Source: Rhodospirillales bacterium (GTDB taxonomy: Bacteria > Pseudomonadota > Alphaproteobacteria > ATCC43930 > CGMCC-115725). From it: a stretch of DNA of 64,000 bases. Below, piece by piece: positions 52,329-60,940 of this stretch. Below the pieces are notes generated by a model that did not search any database, had not been told where the DNA came from, and saw only the letters and a list, made by a program, of their open reading frames with translations. Position 1 is the stretch's first letter. Every line of letters starts with the position of its first letter. The position numbers and the translations under genes are program-made. The stretch covers positions 31,129 through 95,128 of the forward strand of contig JAQGIC010000133.1 in assembly GCA_028288725.1 (NCBI GenBank). Reading direction: 5' to 3'.

Positions 52329-53186
52329 ATGCGGATTGCTGTAACCGGGGGCCTCGGCCGGCTCGGCCGATATATCGTCGAGGCCTTGCTGCCGGCGCAC
52401 GACGTGCTCGCCATCGATCGGGTGCCGCCCGACGGGACGCTCCCCGCGGTTCAGGCCGATCTTACCGACCTGGCCGCGCTGCGCTCGGCCCTCGACGGGA
52501 TCGAGGCGGTCATCCACATCGGCGGCATCGACCGATCGGTCGGTGCTCCGGAACAGGCGACGCTCGAGACCAACGTGATCGGAACCTGGAACCTCTTCGC
52601 GGCGAGCCGAGCGGCGGGCGTGCGCCGGGTCGTGCTCTGTTCCAGCACCGCTGTGACCGGGATCGACCATTCCAATCCGGGCATGCCGCCGCTCTACCTG
52701 CCGATCGACGAGGACCATACGCTTCGGCCGACCGATGCCTATGCCGTCAGCAAGCGGACCGGCGAGACCATCGCCGAGGCTTTCGCCCGGGACGGGACGA
52801 TGGAAGTCCTGACGCTCCGCCCCGCCTTCATCGCCTTTCCGGGCATGCGCGATTTCATGGCCGGACGAAGCAGCGGCGAGGACGGACGCGCGGAGCCGAT
52901 GCCTCACCTGCGCGCCTATATCGGACCGGAGGATTGCGCGCGCGCTTTCCTGCTGGCCGCGACCTCGACCAAGTACGCGGGTTATATGGCGATGTTCATC
53001 GCCGCCGACGATTGCTTCGCCGACGAGCCCACGGTCGAGCGCTTGAGTGCTCTCTATGGCGTATCGCTACCGGTTCGGCAGCCGGCCCTCTACATGGCCG
53101 AACCTCTCGCCTCGCCGATCGACTCCAGCCGCGGGAAGCAGTTCCTGGGATGGCGCCCGACAACGAGATGGCGGCGCTTTGGATAA
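52329..53186 (+). CDS. NAD-dependent epimerase/dehydratase (extended SDR)
   Basis: The 285-residue enzyme begins RIAVTGGLGRLGRYIVEALL (NAD motif) with DVLAIDR after it, HIGGIDRS, VLCSSTAVTG with catalytic Ser, and DAYAVSKRTGETIAEAF with the Tyr-x3-Lys pair. It resembles uronate dehydrogenase-like extended SDRs. GAGAAGGG before the ATG is the ribosome site. It follows the agmatinase remnant by 44 bp. The substrate is not evident; 53187-53363 after it holds no gene. Confidence 0.88.
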   Translation: MRIAVTGGLGRLGRYIVEALLPAHDVLAIDRVPPDGTLPAVQADLTDLAALRSALDGIEAVIHIGGIDRSVGAPEQATLETNVIGTWNLFAASRAAGVRRVVLCSSTAVTGIDHSNPGMPPLYLPIDEDHTLRPTDAYAVSKRTGETIAEAFARDGTMEVLTLRPAFIAFPGMRDFMAGRSSGEDGRAEPMPHLRAYIGPEDCARAFLLAATSTKYAGYMAMFIAADDCFADEPTVERLSALYGVSLPVRQPALYMAEPLASPIDSSRGKQFLGWRPTTRWRRFG

Positions 53187-53363
53187 CTGGTAGGCAGAGG
53201 CGATCGGCCACGCGCACTCCGGCCCCTCTCCGATCCGGATGAAGGAGTGAGGCGCGAACAACCCGCTATTGCCGCAACGTCATCGGTCAAGCTCGCAAGA
53301 TATCTTCAGGCCCTAAACTTCCAGGGGCGGTTTTGGGTTTTCGGACGTCGCGGACGCAGTCGA

Positions 53364-53879
53364 TCAGCTCAGTTCGACGGCGATCTCGTCCGGAAACGCC
53401 ACTAGATCGAAATCCTCGGCGGCACACCGTGCCTGCCGGCCGACGACCAGAAACCCGGTGACGTCATCGAGGGCGATTGCCGGGTGATGCCAGGTGCCCG
53501 GCGCATAGTTCACGCCCTGCTGCCCATTGGTGACGAACGCGCGTAGCGTCGTCGGGTCCGGCGCAGCATCGCCGAGGGCGACCACGACCCCGAAACGTCG
53601 GCCCTCGAGCGGCATGAACAATTGGCTCGACATCGGGTGCCGCTCCAGTCGCCTGCAGATAAGAGGCAGCTTCACCGGCTGCACGACGAACGTGCTGAGG
53701 AGCGGCCGGCCGCCGCTTGCGTCGAGGACCAAAGCGGCGTCGCTGTCCGACCGCATCGCCGTGCCGCCATTGATCGGGTAGCCCCTAGGCTCGCCGATCT
53801 CGACGACCGAACCGTAGCGCGCGAAGGCCGCGGCGGTGATCGGCTCGAATTGCCGGTGCAGCGTGATGGGATTCGTCAT
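53364..53879 (-). CDS. allA: Ureidoglycolate lyase
   Basis: The 171-residue protein matches AllA: FEPITAAAFARYGSVVE near the N-terminus, HPMSSQLFMPLEGRRFGVVVA in the middle and GVNYAPGTWHHPAIAL with the cupin His pair near residue 130. AllA releases urea from ureidoglycolate, giving glyoxylate, in allantoin breakdown. No allantoinase or allantoate hydrolase of the classical type is present, but hydantoinase-like and amidohydrolase genes are. It is downstream of the TRAP genes on the same strand, separated by repeat copy B. Confidence 0.9.
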   Translation of the reverse strand: MTNPITLHRQFEPITAAAFARYGSVVEIGEPRGYPINGGTAMRSDSDAALVLDASGGRPLLSTFVVQPVKLPLICRRLERHPMSSQLFMPLEGRRFGVVVALGDAAPDPTTLRAFVTNGQQGVNYAPGTWHHPAIALDDVTGFLVVGRQARCAAEDFDLVAFPDEIAVELS

Positions 53880-53942
53880 GTCAAGGCTTCCGCTCGAGAA
53901 GAGTTCAGCCGCGTCCGGCGTCCTGTTTTCATGCCGCCATCG

Positions 53943-54013
53943 CGCTCTAAATCAAATATTTAGAGACTGATTCACCGATCAAACCGCAGCGGTTTGATCG
54001 GATCAGGCTCTAA
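53943..54013 (+). repeat. Structured intergenic repeat, copy B (shortened)
   Basis: This 71-bp copy contains the link hairpin CTCTAAAT/ATTTAGAG (53945-53965), the 10-bp hairpin GATCAAACCG/CGGTTTGATC (53977-53999), and the end GATCAGGCTCTAA. It lacks the GATATGAGGCC hairpin of copy A. Its CTCTAA end supplies the stop codon of dctM on the minus strand. Confidence 0.85.
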
Positions 54014-55287
54014 TGCAGCCCCATCAGATGGGGGAGAAACAACGGAATGGCAGGCACGAACGTAATCACCAGCAGGATGGCCGCCATTACCAGCAGATAG
54101 GGCACGAGCGTCTTCGAGACCTGTGCGACGCTGACCTGACCGACGCTGCACGCGATGAACAGGCTGATGCCGACCGGCGGCGTCATCACGGCGATCCCCT
54201 GGTTGGCAATCAGCATGATGCCGTAATGCACCGGGTCGATCCCGAGCCGCGTGGCGATCGGCAGGGTAATCGGCACGAGCAGGATCAAGGCGGGCGTTCC
54301 CTCCATGAGCATGCCGAAGAACCAGTAGATCACCGTATTCAACAGCAGGAAGGCGACCTGGCCGCCCGGTAGCTCCGACAGCAACGTCGCGATCGTGCCG
54401 GGGATGTTTTCGACGGCCAGGAGCCAGCCGAACAGCGTGGCCATGCCGATCAGCAGCATGACCATGCCCGAGGTCACGCCCGCATTGACCACGATCCTGA
54501 ACATCGCCGGGATCGAGACCGTCCGATAGATCACCAGACCGAGGATCATCGCGTACAGCACCGCCAGCACCGCTGCCTCGGTCGGCGTGGCGATGCCGCC
54601 CAGAATGCCGCCCAGGATGATGACCGGCATGCCGATCGCGAGCGCCGCCTCCTTGCCGCGCCGACCGACCATCGCGAGCGATGCGCGGGGTTCCAGGGGG
54701 ATATTCCATTTCGGCGCCTGGATGTAGACCTGCAGCATCAGCGCCGCCGCCATCAGGATCGCAGGAACGATGCCGGCGGCGAACAGCGCGGAAATCGACA
54801 CGTTCGCGACGACGCCGTAGACCACCATCGTCAGGCACGGCGGGATCAGCATGCCCATGCCGCAGGCGGCAGCCGTGATCGCCGTTCCGCGTTCGCGACG
54901 ATAGCCGGACTTGACCATCTGCGGGATCATGAGCGACCCGATCGCTGCGGTATCCGCCGAGGTCGAGCCGGACATGTCCGCGAACAGCATCGCGGCCAGC
55001 ACGACCACCTGGGCGAGGCCGCCGCGGAAATGCCCGACCAGCGCCTTCGCAAGGTTCATCAGCCGCACCGAGATGCCGCCCGCCTCCATCAGCGAGCCGG
55101 CGAGGATGAACAGCGGCACCGCGAGCATCGTGAACGAGTCCATGCCGCCGAACAGCCGTTGCGGTATGACGAACAGCGGGACGTTGTTCCTGATCAGCAG
55201 GCCGGACACGCTCGCCGTACCGAGCACGAAGGCGATCGGAATGTTCAGCAGCAGCAATAAGACGAATATGACGACTGTAATCGGCAT
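54010..55287 (-). CDS. dctM: TRAP transporter large permease subunit
   Basis: The 425-residue protein is the DctM-type ion-coupled channel: MPITVVIFVLLLLLNIPIAFVLG, GLAQVVVLAAMLFADMSGSTSADTAAIGSLMIPQM, IPPCLTMVVYGVVAN, and about twelve membrane helices. With the small subunit and the periplasmic binding protein encoded upstream it imports an organic acid driven by sodium. AGGAAAGG precedes the ATG. Its stop codon is formed by repeat copy B. Confidence 0.94.
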   Translation of the reverse strand: MPITVVIFVLLLLLNIPIAFVLGTASVSGLLIRNNVPLFVIPQRLFGGMDSFTMLAVPLFILAGSLMEAGGISVRLMNLAKALVGHFRGGLAQVVVLAAMLFADMSGSTSADTAAIGSLMIPQMVKSGYRRERGTAITAAACGMGMLIPPCLTMVVYGVVANVSISALFAAGIVPAILMAAALMLQVYIQAPKWNIPLEPRASLAMVGRRGKEAALAIGMPVIILGGILGGIATPTEAAVLAVLYAMILGLVIYRTVSIPAMFRIVVNAGVTSGMVMLLIGMATLFGWLLAVENIPGTIATLLSELPGGQVAFLLLNTVIYWFFGMLMEGTPALILLVPITLPIATRLGIDPVHYGIMLIANQGIAVMTPPVGISLFIACSVGQVSVAQVSKTLVPYLLVMAAILLVITFVPAIPLFLPHLMGLH

Positions 55288-55319
55288 TGTCGGGATACCT
55301 TTCCTGCGGCGACCTGCCG

Positions 55320-55886
55320 CTACACCGCGTCCAAGTCATGGGTTGCCTGGGCAAGCGCCTCTTCCGCATGGCTCGCCGGTGCGCGCTCGGGTTTCGCGCC
55401 GAGGAATTCCAGAATGATGTGCGTCATGATCAGTACGGATCCGGTGGGGATCGCCGCGTAGATCCAGATCATCGGGACGTTCGTCGCCGGGCCCGTCGAA
55501 AAGGACTCCAACTGCATCAGCTTCCAGCCCTGCCATGCCAGGAGCGCGACCATGGAAAAGATGATGATCGAGGCAACCCCGCGGGCGACGGTCGCCAGGG
55601 GAGCGGGCAAGGCGCGTACGGCAACGTCGAAGCCGAAGTGGCTCTGGCGCCGAACGCCAAGCGCCGCCCCCAGCATCGAAAGCCAGACGAAGCCGTACCG
55701 GGCGGATTCCTCCGTCCAGGGGCTCGGCTGATCCAGCAGGTACCGGGTCACGACCTGCGTGAACACGGCATAGACCATGAAGGCGAAGATGACGGAAATC
55801 GCCGTCACCTCGACGAACACGATGCCGGCCGAGATCCGCTGTGCCGCTCCGGCGATCGCCGATCTTCCTCGTGCAGATGCCGTCAT
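55320..55886 (-). CDS. dctQ: TRAP transporter small permease subunit
   Basis: The 188-residue protein has four hydrophobic helices with the DctQ motif TRYLLDQPSPWTEESARYGFVWLSMLGAALGVRRQSHFGFD around residues 50-90. ATG 55886 has AAAGGA ten bases upstream; GTG 55922, at the edge of repeat copy C, would add 12 residues. It lies 32 bp before dctM. Confidence 0.9.
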   Translation of the reverse strand: MTASARGRSAIAGAAQRISAGIVFVEVTAISVIFAFMVYAVFTQVVTRYLLDQPSPWTEESARYGFVWLSMLGAALGVRRQSHFGFDVAVRALPAPLATVARGVASIIIFSMVALLAWQGWKLMQLESFSTGPATNVPMIWIYAAIPTGSVLIMTHIILEFLGAKPERAPASHAEEALAQATHDLDAV

Positions 55887-55922
55887 AGCGATCCAATCCT
55901 TTGCCACTTCGCGTGGCGTCAC

Positions 55923-56038
55923 CTAGAGCCTGATCCGATCAAGCCGGCTCGGCTTGATCGGTGATCAGTCCCTAAGTATTTGATTTAGAGGGCGATTCAG
56001 ATATGAGGCCGAGCAGGCCTCACATCATCGCGCTCTCT
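55923..56038 (-). repeat. Structured intergenic repeat, copy C (inverted)
   Basis: This 116-bp copy runs opposite to A and B. It starts CTAGAGC, contains GATCAAGCCG/CGGCTTGATC (55937-55959) and GATATGAGGCC/GGCCTCACATC (56000-56026, one mismatch), and ends GCTCTAA. Changes in the first hairpin are compensatory relative to copy A (AACC to AGCC with the partner changed), so the stem is kept. It separates dctP from dctQ. Confidence 0.85.
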
Positions 56039-56117
56039 AAAGTACCCGGGAGAGGCTCCGGCGCGATTAGCCCCGGCAGATCAGTGCCGGAAAAGCTCGC
56101 CGCCGGAGTTGGTCCGA

Positions 56118-57131
56118 TCAGGCGGAGGCGGCCTTGAGCAGCCGGGCGATGTTGGCCTTGCCGTCGGGTATGTTGCCTTCGAGCTTCTGCCAGACCGATG
56201 GCTTCACCAGGCTGATGAACGGCGTCAGGTCGGGTTCGGTGACCTGCATGCCGATCTTCTTCATCTCGACGATGGCGTCTTCATCCATCTTGCGCGCAAG
56301 CGCCGACTGATACTCGATGGCTTCGGCGAAGGCCCGGGTGACCGCGGCCTGGATCTCGGGCGGCAGGCCCTTCATCAGCGCCTCGTTCGTGAGCACCACG
56401 ATCACGTTGTAGCTGGCCCGGGTGAAGCTGTAGTGCTTGGCGACATCGATGAACTTGTCGGCCAGCACTTGGCGCGGCGTCGTCACGAGCCCGTCGATCA
56501 CCCCTTGCTGTATGCCCTGGTAAACCTCGGTGTAGGCCATCGGCGTCGCCTTTATGCCGAGCGCCTCATAGACGGCAATATAGCCCGGTGCCGGCTGGAC
56601 CCGGAGCTTGAGGCCCTTGGCATCGTCCGGCGTGTTGATCGGCCGTGCCCGATTGACGATGTTGATGAAGCCGTTATCGAGGAACCCCAGGGAATGGACG
56701 CCGGTGCGCGTGCGGATCGTCTCGCGGAACCAGTCGCCGAACTCGCCGTTGAGCAAGCTCCAGCCCTGTTCGCGGGTCGTGACGAAATAGGGCAGGTCGA
56801 ACAGCAGCGCTTCCTTGACCCCCAACGGTGCCAACCCCGCCGTCCCCGAGATCGAGAATTCCGTCGCCCCGCCCCGCACCTGCTGGAACAGGTCCGCCTC
56901 GCTGCCGAGCTGGCCCGAGGGATACACGTCCAGCACCACGTCACCATTGCTGTATTTGTCCAGTAGTTCGCCGAAGCGCACCGCGAACAGATGCTGGTCG
57001 CCCGACGTCGACTGCACATGGCCGAACTTCCAGTGATAGCGCGGCGTGCCGGCAGCCCGCACCCTCCCTGCACCCGATAACGCCAATCCGGCACCGATGA
57101 GTGCGAGGGCCCGCCTCCGTGAAACAATCAT
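56118..57131 (-). CDS. dctP: TRAP transporter solute-binding protein
   Basis: The 337-residue periplasmic protein has a signal peptide (MIVSRRRALALIGAGLALSG, cut near RVRA). DctP blocks follow: VVLDVYPSGQLGSEADLFQQVRGG, MPAYTEVYQ-like MAYTEVYQGIQQGVIDG, and GLKLRVQPAPGYIAVYEALG with the carboxylate-binding Arg. GGAGG five bases before ATG 57131 fixes the start; a TTG at 57143 is rejected. It is the first TRAP gene of the set, with a 75-bp A-rich leader from the CoA-transferase gene. Confidence 0.94.
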   Translation of the reverse strand: MIVSRRRALALIGAGLALSGAGRVRAAGTPRYHWKFGHVQSTSGDQHLFAVRFGELLDKYSNGDVVLDVYPSGQLGSEADLFQQVRGGATEFSISGTAGLAPLGVKEALLFDLPYFVTTREQGWSLLNGEFGDWFRETIRTRTGVHSLGFLDNGFINIVNRARPINTPDDAKGLKLRVQPAPGYIAVYEALGIKATPMAYTEVYQGIQQGVIDGLVTTPRQVLADKFIDVAKHYSFTRASYNVIVVLTNEALMKGLPPEIQAAVTRAFAEAIEYQSALARKMDEDAIVEMKKIGMQVTEPDLTPFISLVKPSVWQKLEGNIPDGKANIARLLKAASA

Positions 57132-57206
57132 ATTAGCCTCCAAGACTGTGAAAGTTGGTTCCCTGTGGAGTTTTTTGTTTTTTGGTTTTAAGCGTTGCTT
57201 GAACCG

Positions 57207-58778
57207 TCAGCCGCCGCCCACGAGCTGCCGGCGGAGCCAATCCCGCGACCCGCTGCCGGCCGGGGCGAGAATCTCCGGCCCGTAGGCGACGAGCTTCGGC
57301 GCACATGCCAACGGAAAATCCATCAGCGGCGCGATCTGGGTCGCGGGGTCGATGCCGGGCGCGACTTCGACCAGCAGCCAACCCGTCGACGTCAGCCGGA
57401 ACAGCCCGCGTTCCGTTACCAGGAGAACGTTCTGGTTTCGCGCCAGCGCGGCCCTCCCGCTGAACGTCCTGTGGCTCACGCGCTGCACGAACTTGCGGAC
57501 CCGCCCTTCCTGCTCGACGACGAGACGCCCGTCCCGCACCGCGGCCTTGAAGCCGCCGCTGGTGAAGGTGCCGCAGAAGATGATGTTGCGCGTCCGCGCG
57601 GTGATATCGATGAAGCCGCCACAGCCCATCAGACGGCCATTGAACCGGCTGACGTTCGCATTGCCCTCGGCATCGACCTCGGCCATGCCCAGGAAAGTGG
57701 CGTCGAGCAGACCGCCGGAATACATGTCGAACACGTTGGTCGGATCCATGACCGCACCGACATTGGTATGGGCGCCGAAAACCGGCAGCGGGTTCGGCAG
57801 GCCGTTGATCCCGCCGTGCTCGGTGGAAATCGTCACCAGGCTTTCGAGACCGGCCTCATAGAGCAGGCGAGGCACGCCGTTGGCGATGCCGACCCCGAGA
57901 TTGATCAGCCATCCCGCGCGCAGCTCCGCCGCGGCTCTGCTCAGGATGATGCGTTCCGGCCCCGGCTCGATCGGCTCGCGCGAGACCTCGACCTTTACCT
58001 CGCCGGTGATCGACGGGTTTGCCCCCAGGGCGGACTGCGGCGCATCGGGGGCGAGCACGATGCCGTCGACCAGATGCTCCGGCACCACGATCTGCCGCGC
58101 GGGCAGCGTGCCGTGGGCCGCGATCCGTTCGACCTGGACGAAGACCTTGCCGCCGCCGCGCTTCGCGGCCATGGCGAGCGCAAGGATCCCCAGACTGAGC
58201 GGTTCATGCTCGAGCGTCAGATTGCCGTTCGTGTCGGCCGTCGTCGCCTTGATCAGCACCACGTCGATCGGAATGGAGGGATAGAAGAGCACATCCCGTC
58301 CCGACAGGGTGATCCGCTCGACCAGGTCCTCAGTCGTGGCGGCGTTCATTTTTCCGCCACCGAATTGCGGATCGACGTAGGTATCGAGCCCGACATGAGT
58401 GGCCAATCCCGGCCGGCCGGCCGCCGTTTCGCGCAGCAGACCGTAGAGGACGCCCATTGGGAAATTGTAGCATTCGACCTCGCCGGCCGCGATCATGTCG
58501 GCCAGCGGCGAGCCGGCATAGACCGGGAAAGCCGAGGCGATATAGCGCTTCAGCAGACCTTTGTGGGCAAAACGGTCGACTCCCGTTCCCGGCCCGAGCC
58601 CGGCATTGCACGGCGTGTAGACCGTCAAATTCCTGGGCGACGCCGTCGCCGCGAAGCGGCGCTCGAGCGCCGCGAGCAGATGGTCCACGACCATGATGCT
58701 GGCGTTTCCTGGAATGGCGACCGTCGCGCCATCCGGGATCTGCCGGGCGACCGCTTCCGCATCGATAATCTTGCTCAT
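57207..58778 (-). CDS. Single-chain acyl-CoA:carboxylate CoA-transferase (family I)
   Basis: The 523-residue protein fuses alpha and beta CoA-transferase halves: IPDGATVAIPGNASIMVVDHLL near the start and LINLGVGIANGVPRLLYEAG then STEHGGINGLP with the catalytic Glu in the second half. It resembles acetate/propionate CoA-transferases (YdiF type) and would activate an organic acid using acetyl- or succinyl-CoA. Start ATG 58778 matches the family; ATG 58805, directly after the enoyl-CoA hydratase stop, would add nine residues and is possible. Confidence 0.9.
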   Translation of the reverse strand: MSKIIDAEAVARQIPDGATVAIPGNASIMVVDHLLAALERRFAATASPRNLTVYTPCNAGLGPGTGVDRFAHKGLLKRYIASAFPVYAGSPLADMIAAGEVECYNFPMGVLYGLLRETAAGRPGLATHVGLDTYVDPQFGGGKMNAATTEDLVERITLSGRDVLFYPSIPIDVVLIKATTADTNGNLTLEHEPLSLGILALAMAAKRGGGKVFVQVERIAAHGTLPARQIVVPEHLVDGIVLAPDAPQSALGANPSITGEVKVEVSREPIEPGPERIILSRAAAELRAGWLINLGVGIANGVPRLLYEAGLESLVTISTEHGGINGLPNPLPVFGAHTNVGAVMDPTNVFDMYSGGLLDATFLGMAEVDAEGNANVSRFNGRLMGCGGFIDITARTRNIIFCGTFTSGGFKAAVRDGRLVVEQEGRVRKFVQRVSHRTFSGRAALARNQNVLLVTERGLFRLTSTGWLLVEVAPGIDPATQIAPLMDFPLACAPKLVAYGPEILAPAGSGSRDWLRRQLVGGG

Positions 58779-58807
58779 CGGCCCCACGCCCGGCGCTCCC
58801 GTCATCG

Positions 58808-59605
58808 TCAATGTCCCCGAAACGCGGGCTTCCGCTTGTCGAGGAAGGCCGCCATCCCTTCCTTCTGGTCTTCGGAAGCGAAGGCCAGACGCAGATTGTC
58901 GCGCTCCTGCCGCAGTCCCGCCTCGAGCGGCATTTCGTAGGCCGCTAGAACCGATTTCTTCGCGAGTTGGAGCGCGATCGGCGACCTGTCGGCGATCATC
59001 CGCGCGATCGTCAGCGCGCGTTCGACCGTCTGTTCTGCCGGCACGACCTCGGAGACCAGGCCGATGTCGCAGGCGGTGCGGGCATCGATCGGCTCGCCGG
59101 TCAGGATCATCTTCATCGCGTTCGATTTGCCGACCAGCCTCGGCAGACGCTGCGTTCCGCCGTCGCCCGGAAAGATCCCGATCTTGATCTCCGGCTGACC
59201 GAACAGGGCGGTATCGCCGGCGATCGCGATGTCGCACAGCATGACCAGCTCGTTGCCGCCGCCCAGGGCATAGCCGTTCACCGCGGCGATGAGCGGCTTC
59301 GGGAAATTCTGAACCGCGTCCCAGCCTGCAAGACGCCCGGGGTGGAACACCGCGTCCAACCCCCGACCGGCCTGGTCGGCGATATCGGCACCGGCCGAGA
59401 AGGCGCGGTCGTCGCCGGCGAGAACGACGCATCGCACATCGTCGTCGCCGCTCGCTTGGTGAAGGGCTGCGCCCAGTTCACCGACCAGGGCGGCGCTGAG
59501 GGCGTTCCGCTTGGCCGGTCGGTTCAGCCTGATCAGCAGAACCCCCTCGGCCGGACGACTGACGACAATGAATTCCTGCCGAACTTCCTTGCTGTCGCCG
59601 GTCAT
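58808..59605 (-). CDS. Enoyl-CoA hydratase/isomerase family protein
   Basis: The 265-residue crotonase-fold protein shows RPAKRNALSAALVGELG, GDDRAFSAGADI (oxyanion hole), and ALGGGNELVMLCDIAIAGDTALFGQPEIKIGIFPGDGGTQRL, with both expected acidic positions (Glu in GGNEL and in PEIKIG). It hydrates or isomerises an unsaturated acyl-CoA. Its ATG overlaps the LysR gene's stop by 4 bp, placing a regulator and an enzyme in one transcript. Confidence 0.92.
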   Translation of the reverse strand: MTGDSKEVRQEFIVVSRPAEGVLLIRLNRPAKRNALSAALVGELGAALHQASGDDDVRCVVLAGDDRAFSAGADIADQAGRGLDAVFHPGRLAGWDAVQNFPKPLIAAVNGYALGGGNELVMLCDIAIAGDTALFGQPEIKIGIFPGDGGTQRLPRLVGKSNAMKMILTGEPIDARTACDIGLVSEVVPAEQTVERALTIARMIADRSPIALQLAKKSVLAAYEMPLEAGLRQERDNLRLAFASEDQKEGMAAFLDKRKPAFRGH

Positions 59606-60525
59606 TCCAGCCCCCTTCCCTCGTCGGTTCGAATGCGCGCCATCGCGGCCAGCTCCAGATGCACGTGCTCGATGAACGAACGGGCCAGGCGCTGCAGCGG
59701 TTTATCCTTCGGCAGGATCGCCTGCAGCATGATCGGGATGCGCGGAGTGAAGCCGCTCATCCGGAGGTTCGAGAAATGCCCGTAGGACGCGGTCAGTTCG
59801 TCGACGATGGCGACGCCGACCCCAGCCTCGACCAGATGCGCGGCGATGTTCATGAAGCGGACTTCGATCGTCGGCGAAAAGGCCGCCGAGACTTTGCGGA
59901 ACTCCTCTTCCAACAAGGCGCTGAGCGGGCTGCCCGGCGGAGGGCCGATCAGGCGGGCGTCCTTGAGATCGGCCGCCGTCACCGTCGGCAGGTCGGCGGT
60001 CACGCTGCCCGAGGGGCTCGCGCACACCATTTCCAGTTCCATGAGCGGTTCGTAGACCAGGCCGGGCCGCGGGTGGGGGCCGATCGCAAGGCCAAAATCC
60101 GCGATGCCCATCTCGATCCCATCGAGAACCGCGTCGAGCCGGGACGTGTCGATCGACACGTTGACGTCGGGGTGCGCGTCGACGAAGCGCCGCATGACGC
60201 GCGGCAGCAGCAGTTCCGACAGTTCCGACGTCGCCAGGACACGGACGCGACCGATCCGTCCCGCGCTGAGATCGTCCGCCCGGTGATTGAGCGCCTGATG
60301 CATCGCGAACAGCGGCTCGGCCTCCGCCGCCAGCAGGCGCGCCTCTTCGGTCGGGACCAGACGGTTGCTGATCCGATCGAACAGACGAAAGCGCAGCTGG
60401 GCCTCGATCCCCTTGATGGCATTGCTGACGGCCGGCTGAGACATGCCGAGTTCATGCGCCGCGCCGATGGTGGTACGGCAGCGCATGATGGCTCGCAGGA
60501 TCTCGAACTGGCGAAGATTCAGCAC
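59602..60525 (-). CDS. LysR family transcriptional regulator
   Basis: The 307-residue regulator starts LNLRQFEILRAIMRCRTTIGAAHELGMSQPAVSNAIKGIE, the LysR winged helix, with a substrate domain of the usual length that includes LLATSELSELLLPRVMRRF-type sequence. GTG 60525 has AAAGG four bases upstream and gives the standard start; GTG 60561 overlaps the previous stop (GTGA) and is possible. Unusually for LysR it is inside the operon it probably controls, in the same direction. Confidence 0.92.
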   Translation of the reverse strand: MLNLRQFEILRAIMRCRTTIGAAHELGMSQPAVSNAIKGIEAQLRFRLFDRISNRLVPTEEARLLAAEAEPLFAMHQALNHRADDLSAGRIGRVRVLATSELSELLLPRVMRRFVDAHPDVNVSIDTSRLDAVLDGIEMGIADFGLAIGPHPRPGLVYEPLMELEMVCASPSGSVTADLPTVTAADLKDARLIGPPPGSPLSALLEEEFRKVSAAFSPTIEVRFMNIAAHLVEAGVGVAIVDELTASYGHFSNLRMSGFTPRIPIMLQAILPKDKPLQRLARSFIEHVHLELAAMARIRTDEGRGLE

Positions 60526-60557
60526 TTGCCTTTCGATTCTTGTTTGGGGTTTCGCGA

Positions 60558-60896
60558 TCACGTCGGCGCTTCGCCGGCGCCGGGCTCGTTCGACGCCGTC
60601 CACGCAGCGATGGGACCAAGCCTCAGGCGCACGAAATTGCGGATGTAGGGCTCGAATTCCTGGAAGCCCTTGACCCCGAGATACTCGGGCGTCTCGTACG
60701 CCCATGGCGCCGTGATCTCATAGACCGCGGCATACTTGGGCCCGCCGTCCAGCGTCACGTACCGGTGGGCCGAAAGCCACCCCGGGCACCCGAGCAGCGC
60801 CGGAATATGCACCTGATCGTACCACTCGTTGAACGACCCCTCCACGGCCGGATCGACATCGACCCGGACGACATGAAGATAGGAAGCTTTGCTCAT
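60558..60896 (-). CDS. EthD-like/dimeric alpha-beta barrel small protein
   Basis: The 112-residue protein has YLHVVRVDVDPAVEGSFNEWYDQVHIPALLGCPGWLSAHRY, the N-terminal half of an EthD/DUF4286-type ferredoxin-like barrel, with conserved EWY and H-x-P. Members often sit beside catabolic enzymes, but their function is mostly undefined. GAGG six bases before ATG 60896 is the ribosome site. It lies between the DHDPS-like enzyme and lysR. Confidence 0.82.
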   Translation of the reverse strand: MSKASYLHVVRVDVDPAVEGSFNEWYDQVHIPALLGCPGWLSAHRYVTLDGGPKYAAVYEITAPWAYETPEYLGVKGFQEFEPYIRNFVRLRLGPIAAWTASNEPGAGEAPT

Positions 60897-60940
60897 TTGA
60901 GACCTCGAATTGTCAAGCAATACGGCCGGAATCGCGGCGG

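Noticed and set aside
57195..58940. A 581-codon plus-strand frame over the CoA-transferase
   Set aside because: It has no start context or recognisable motif and is the antisense of a well-conserved enzyme.
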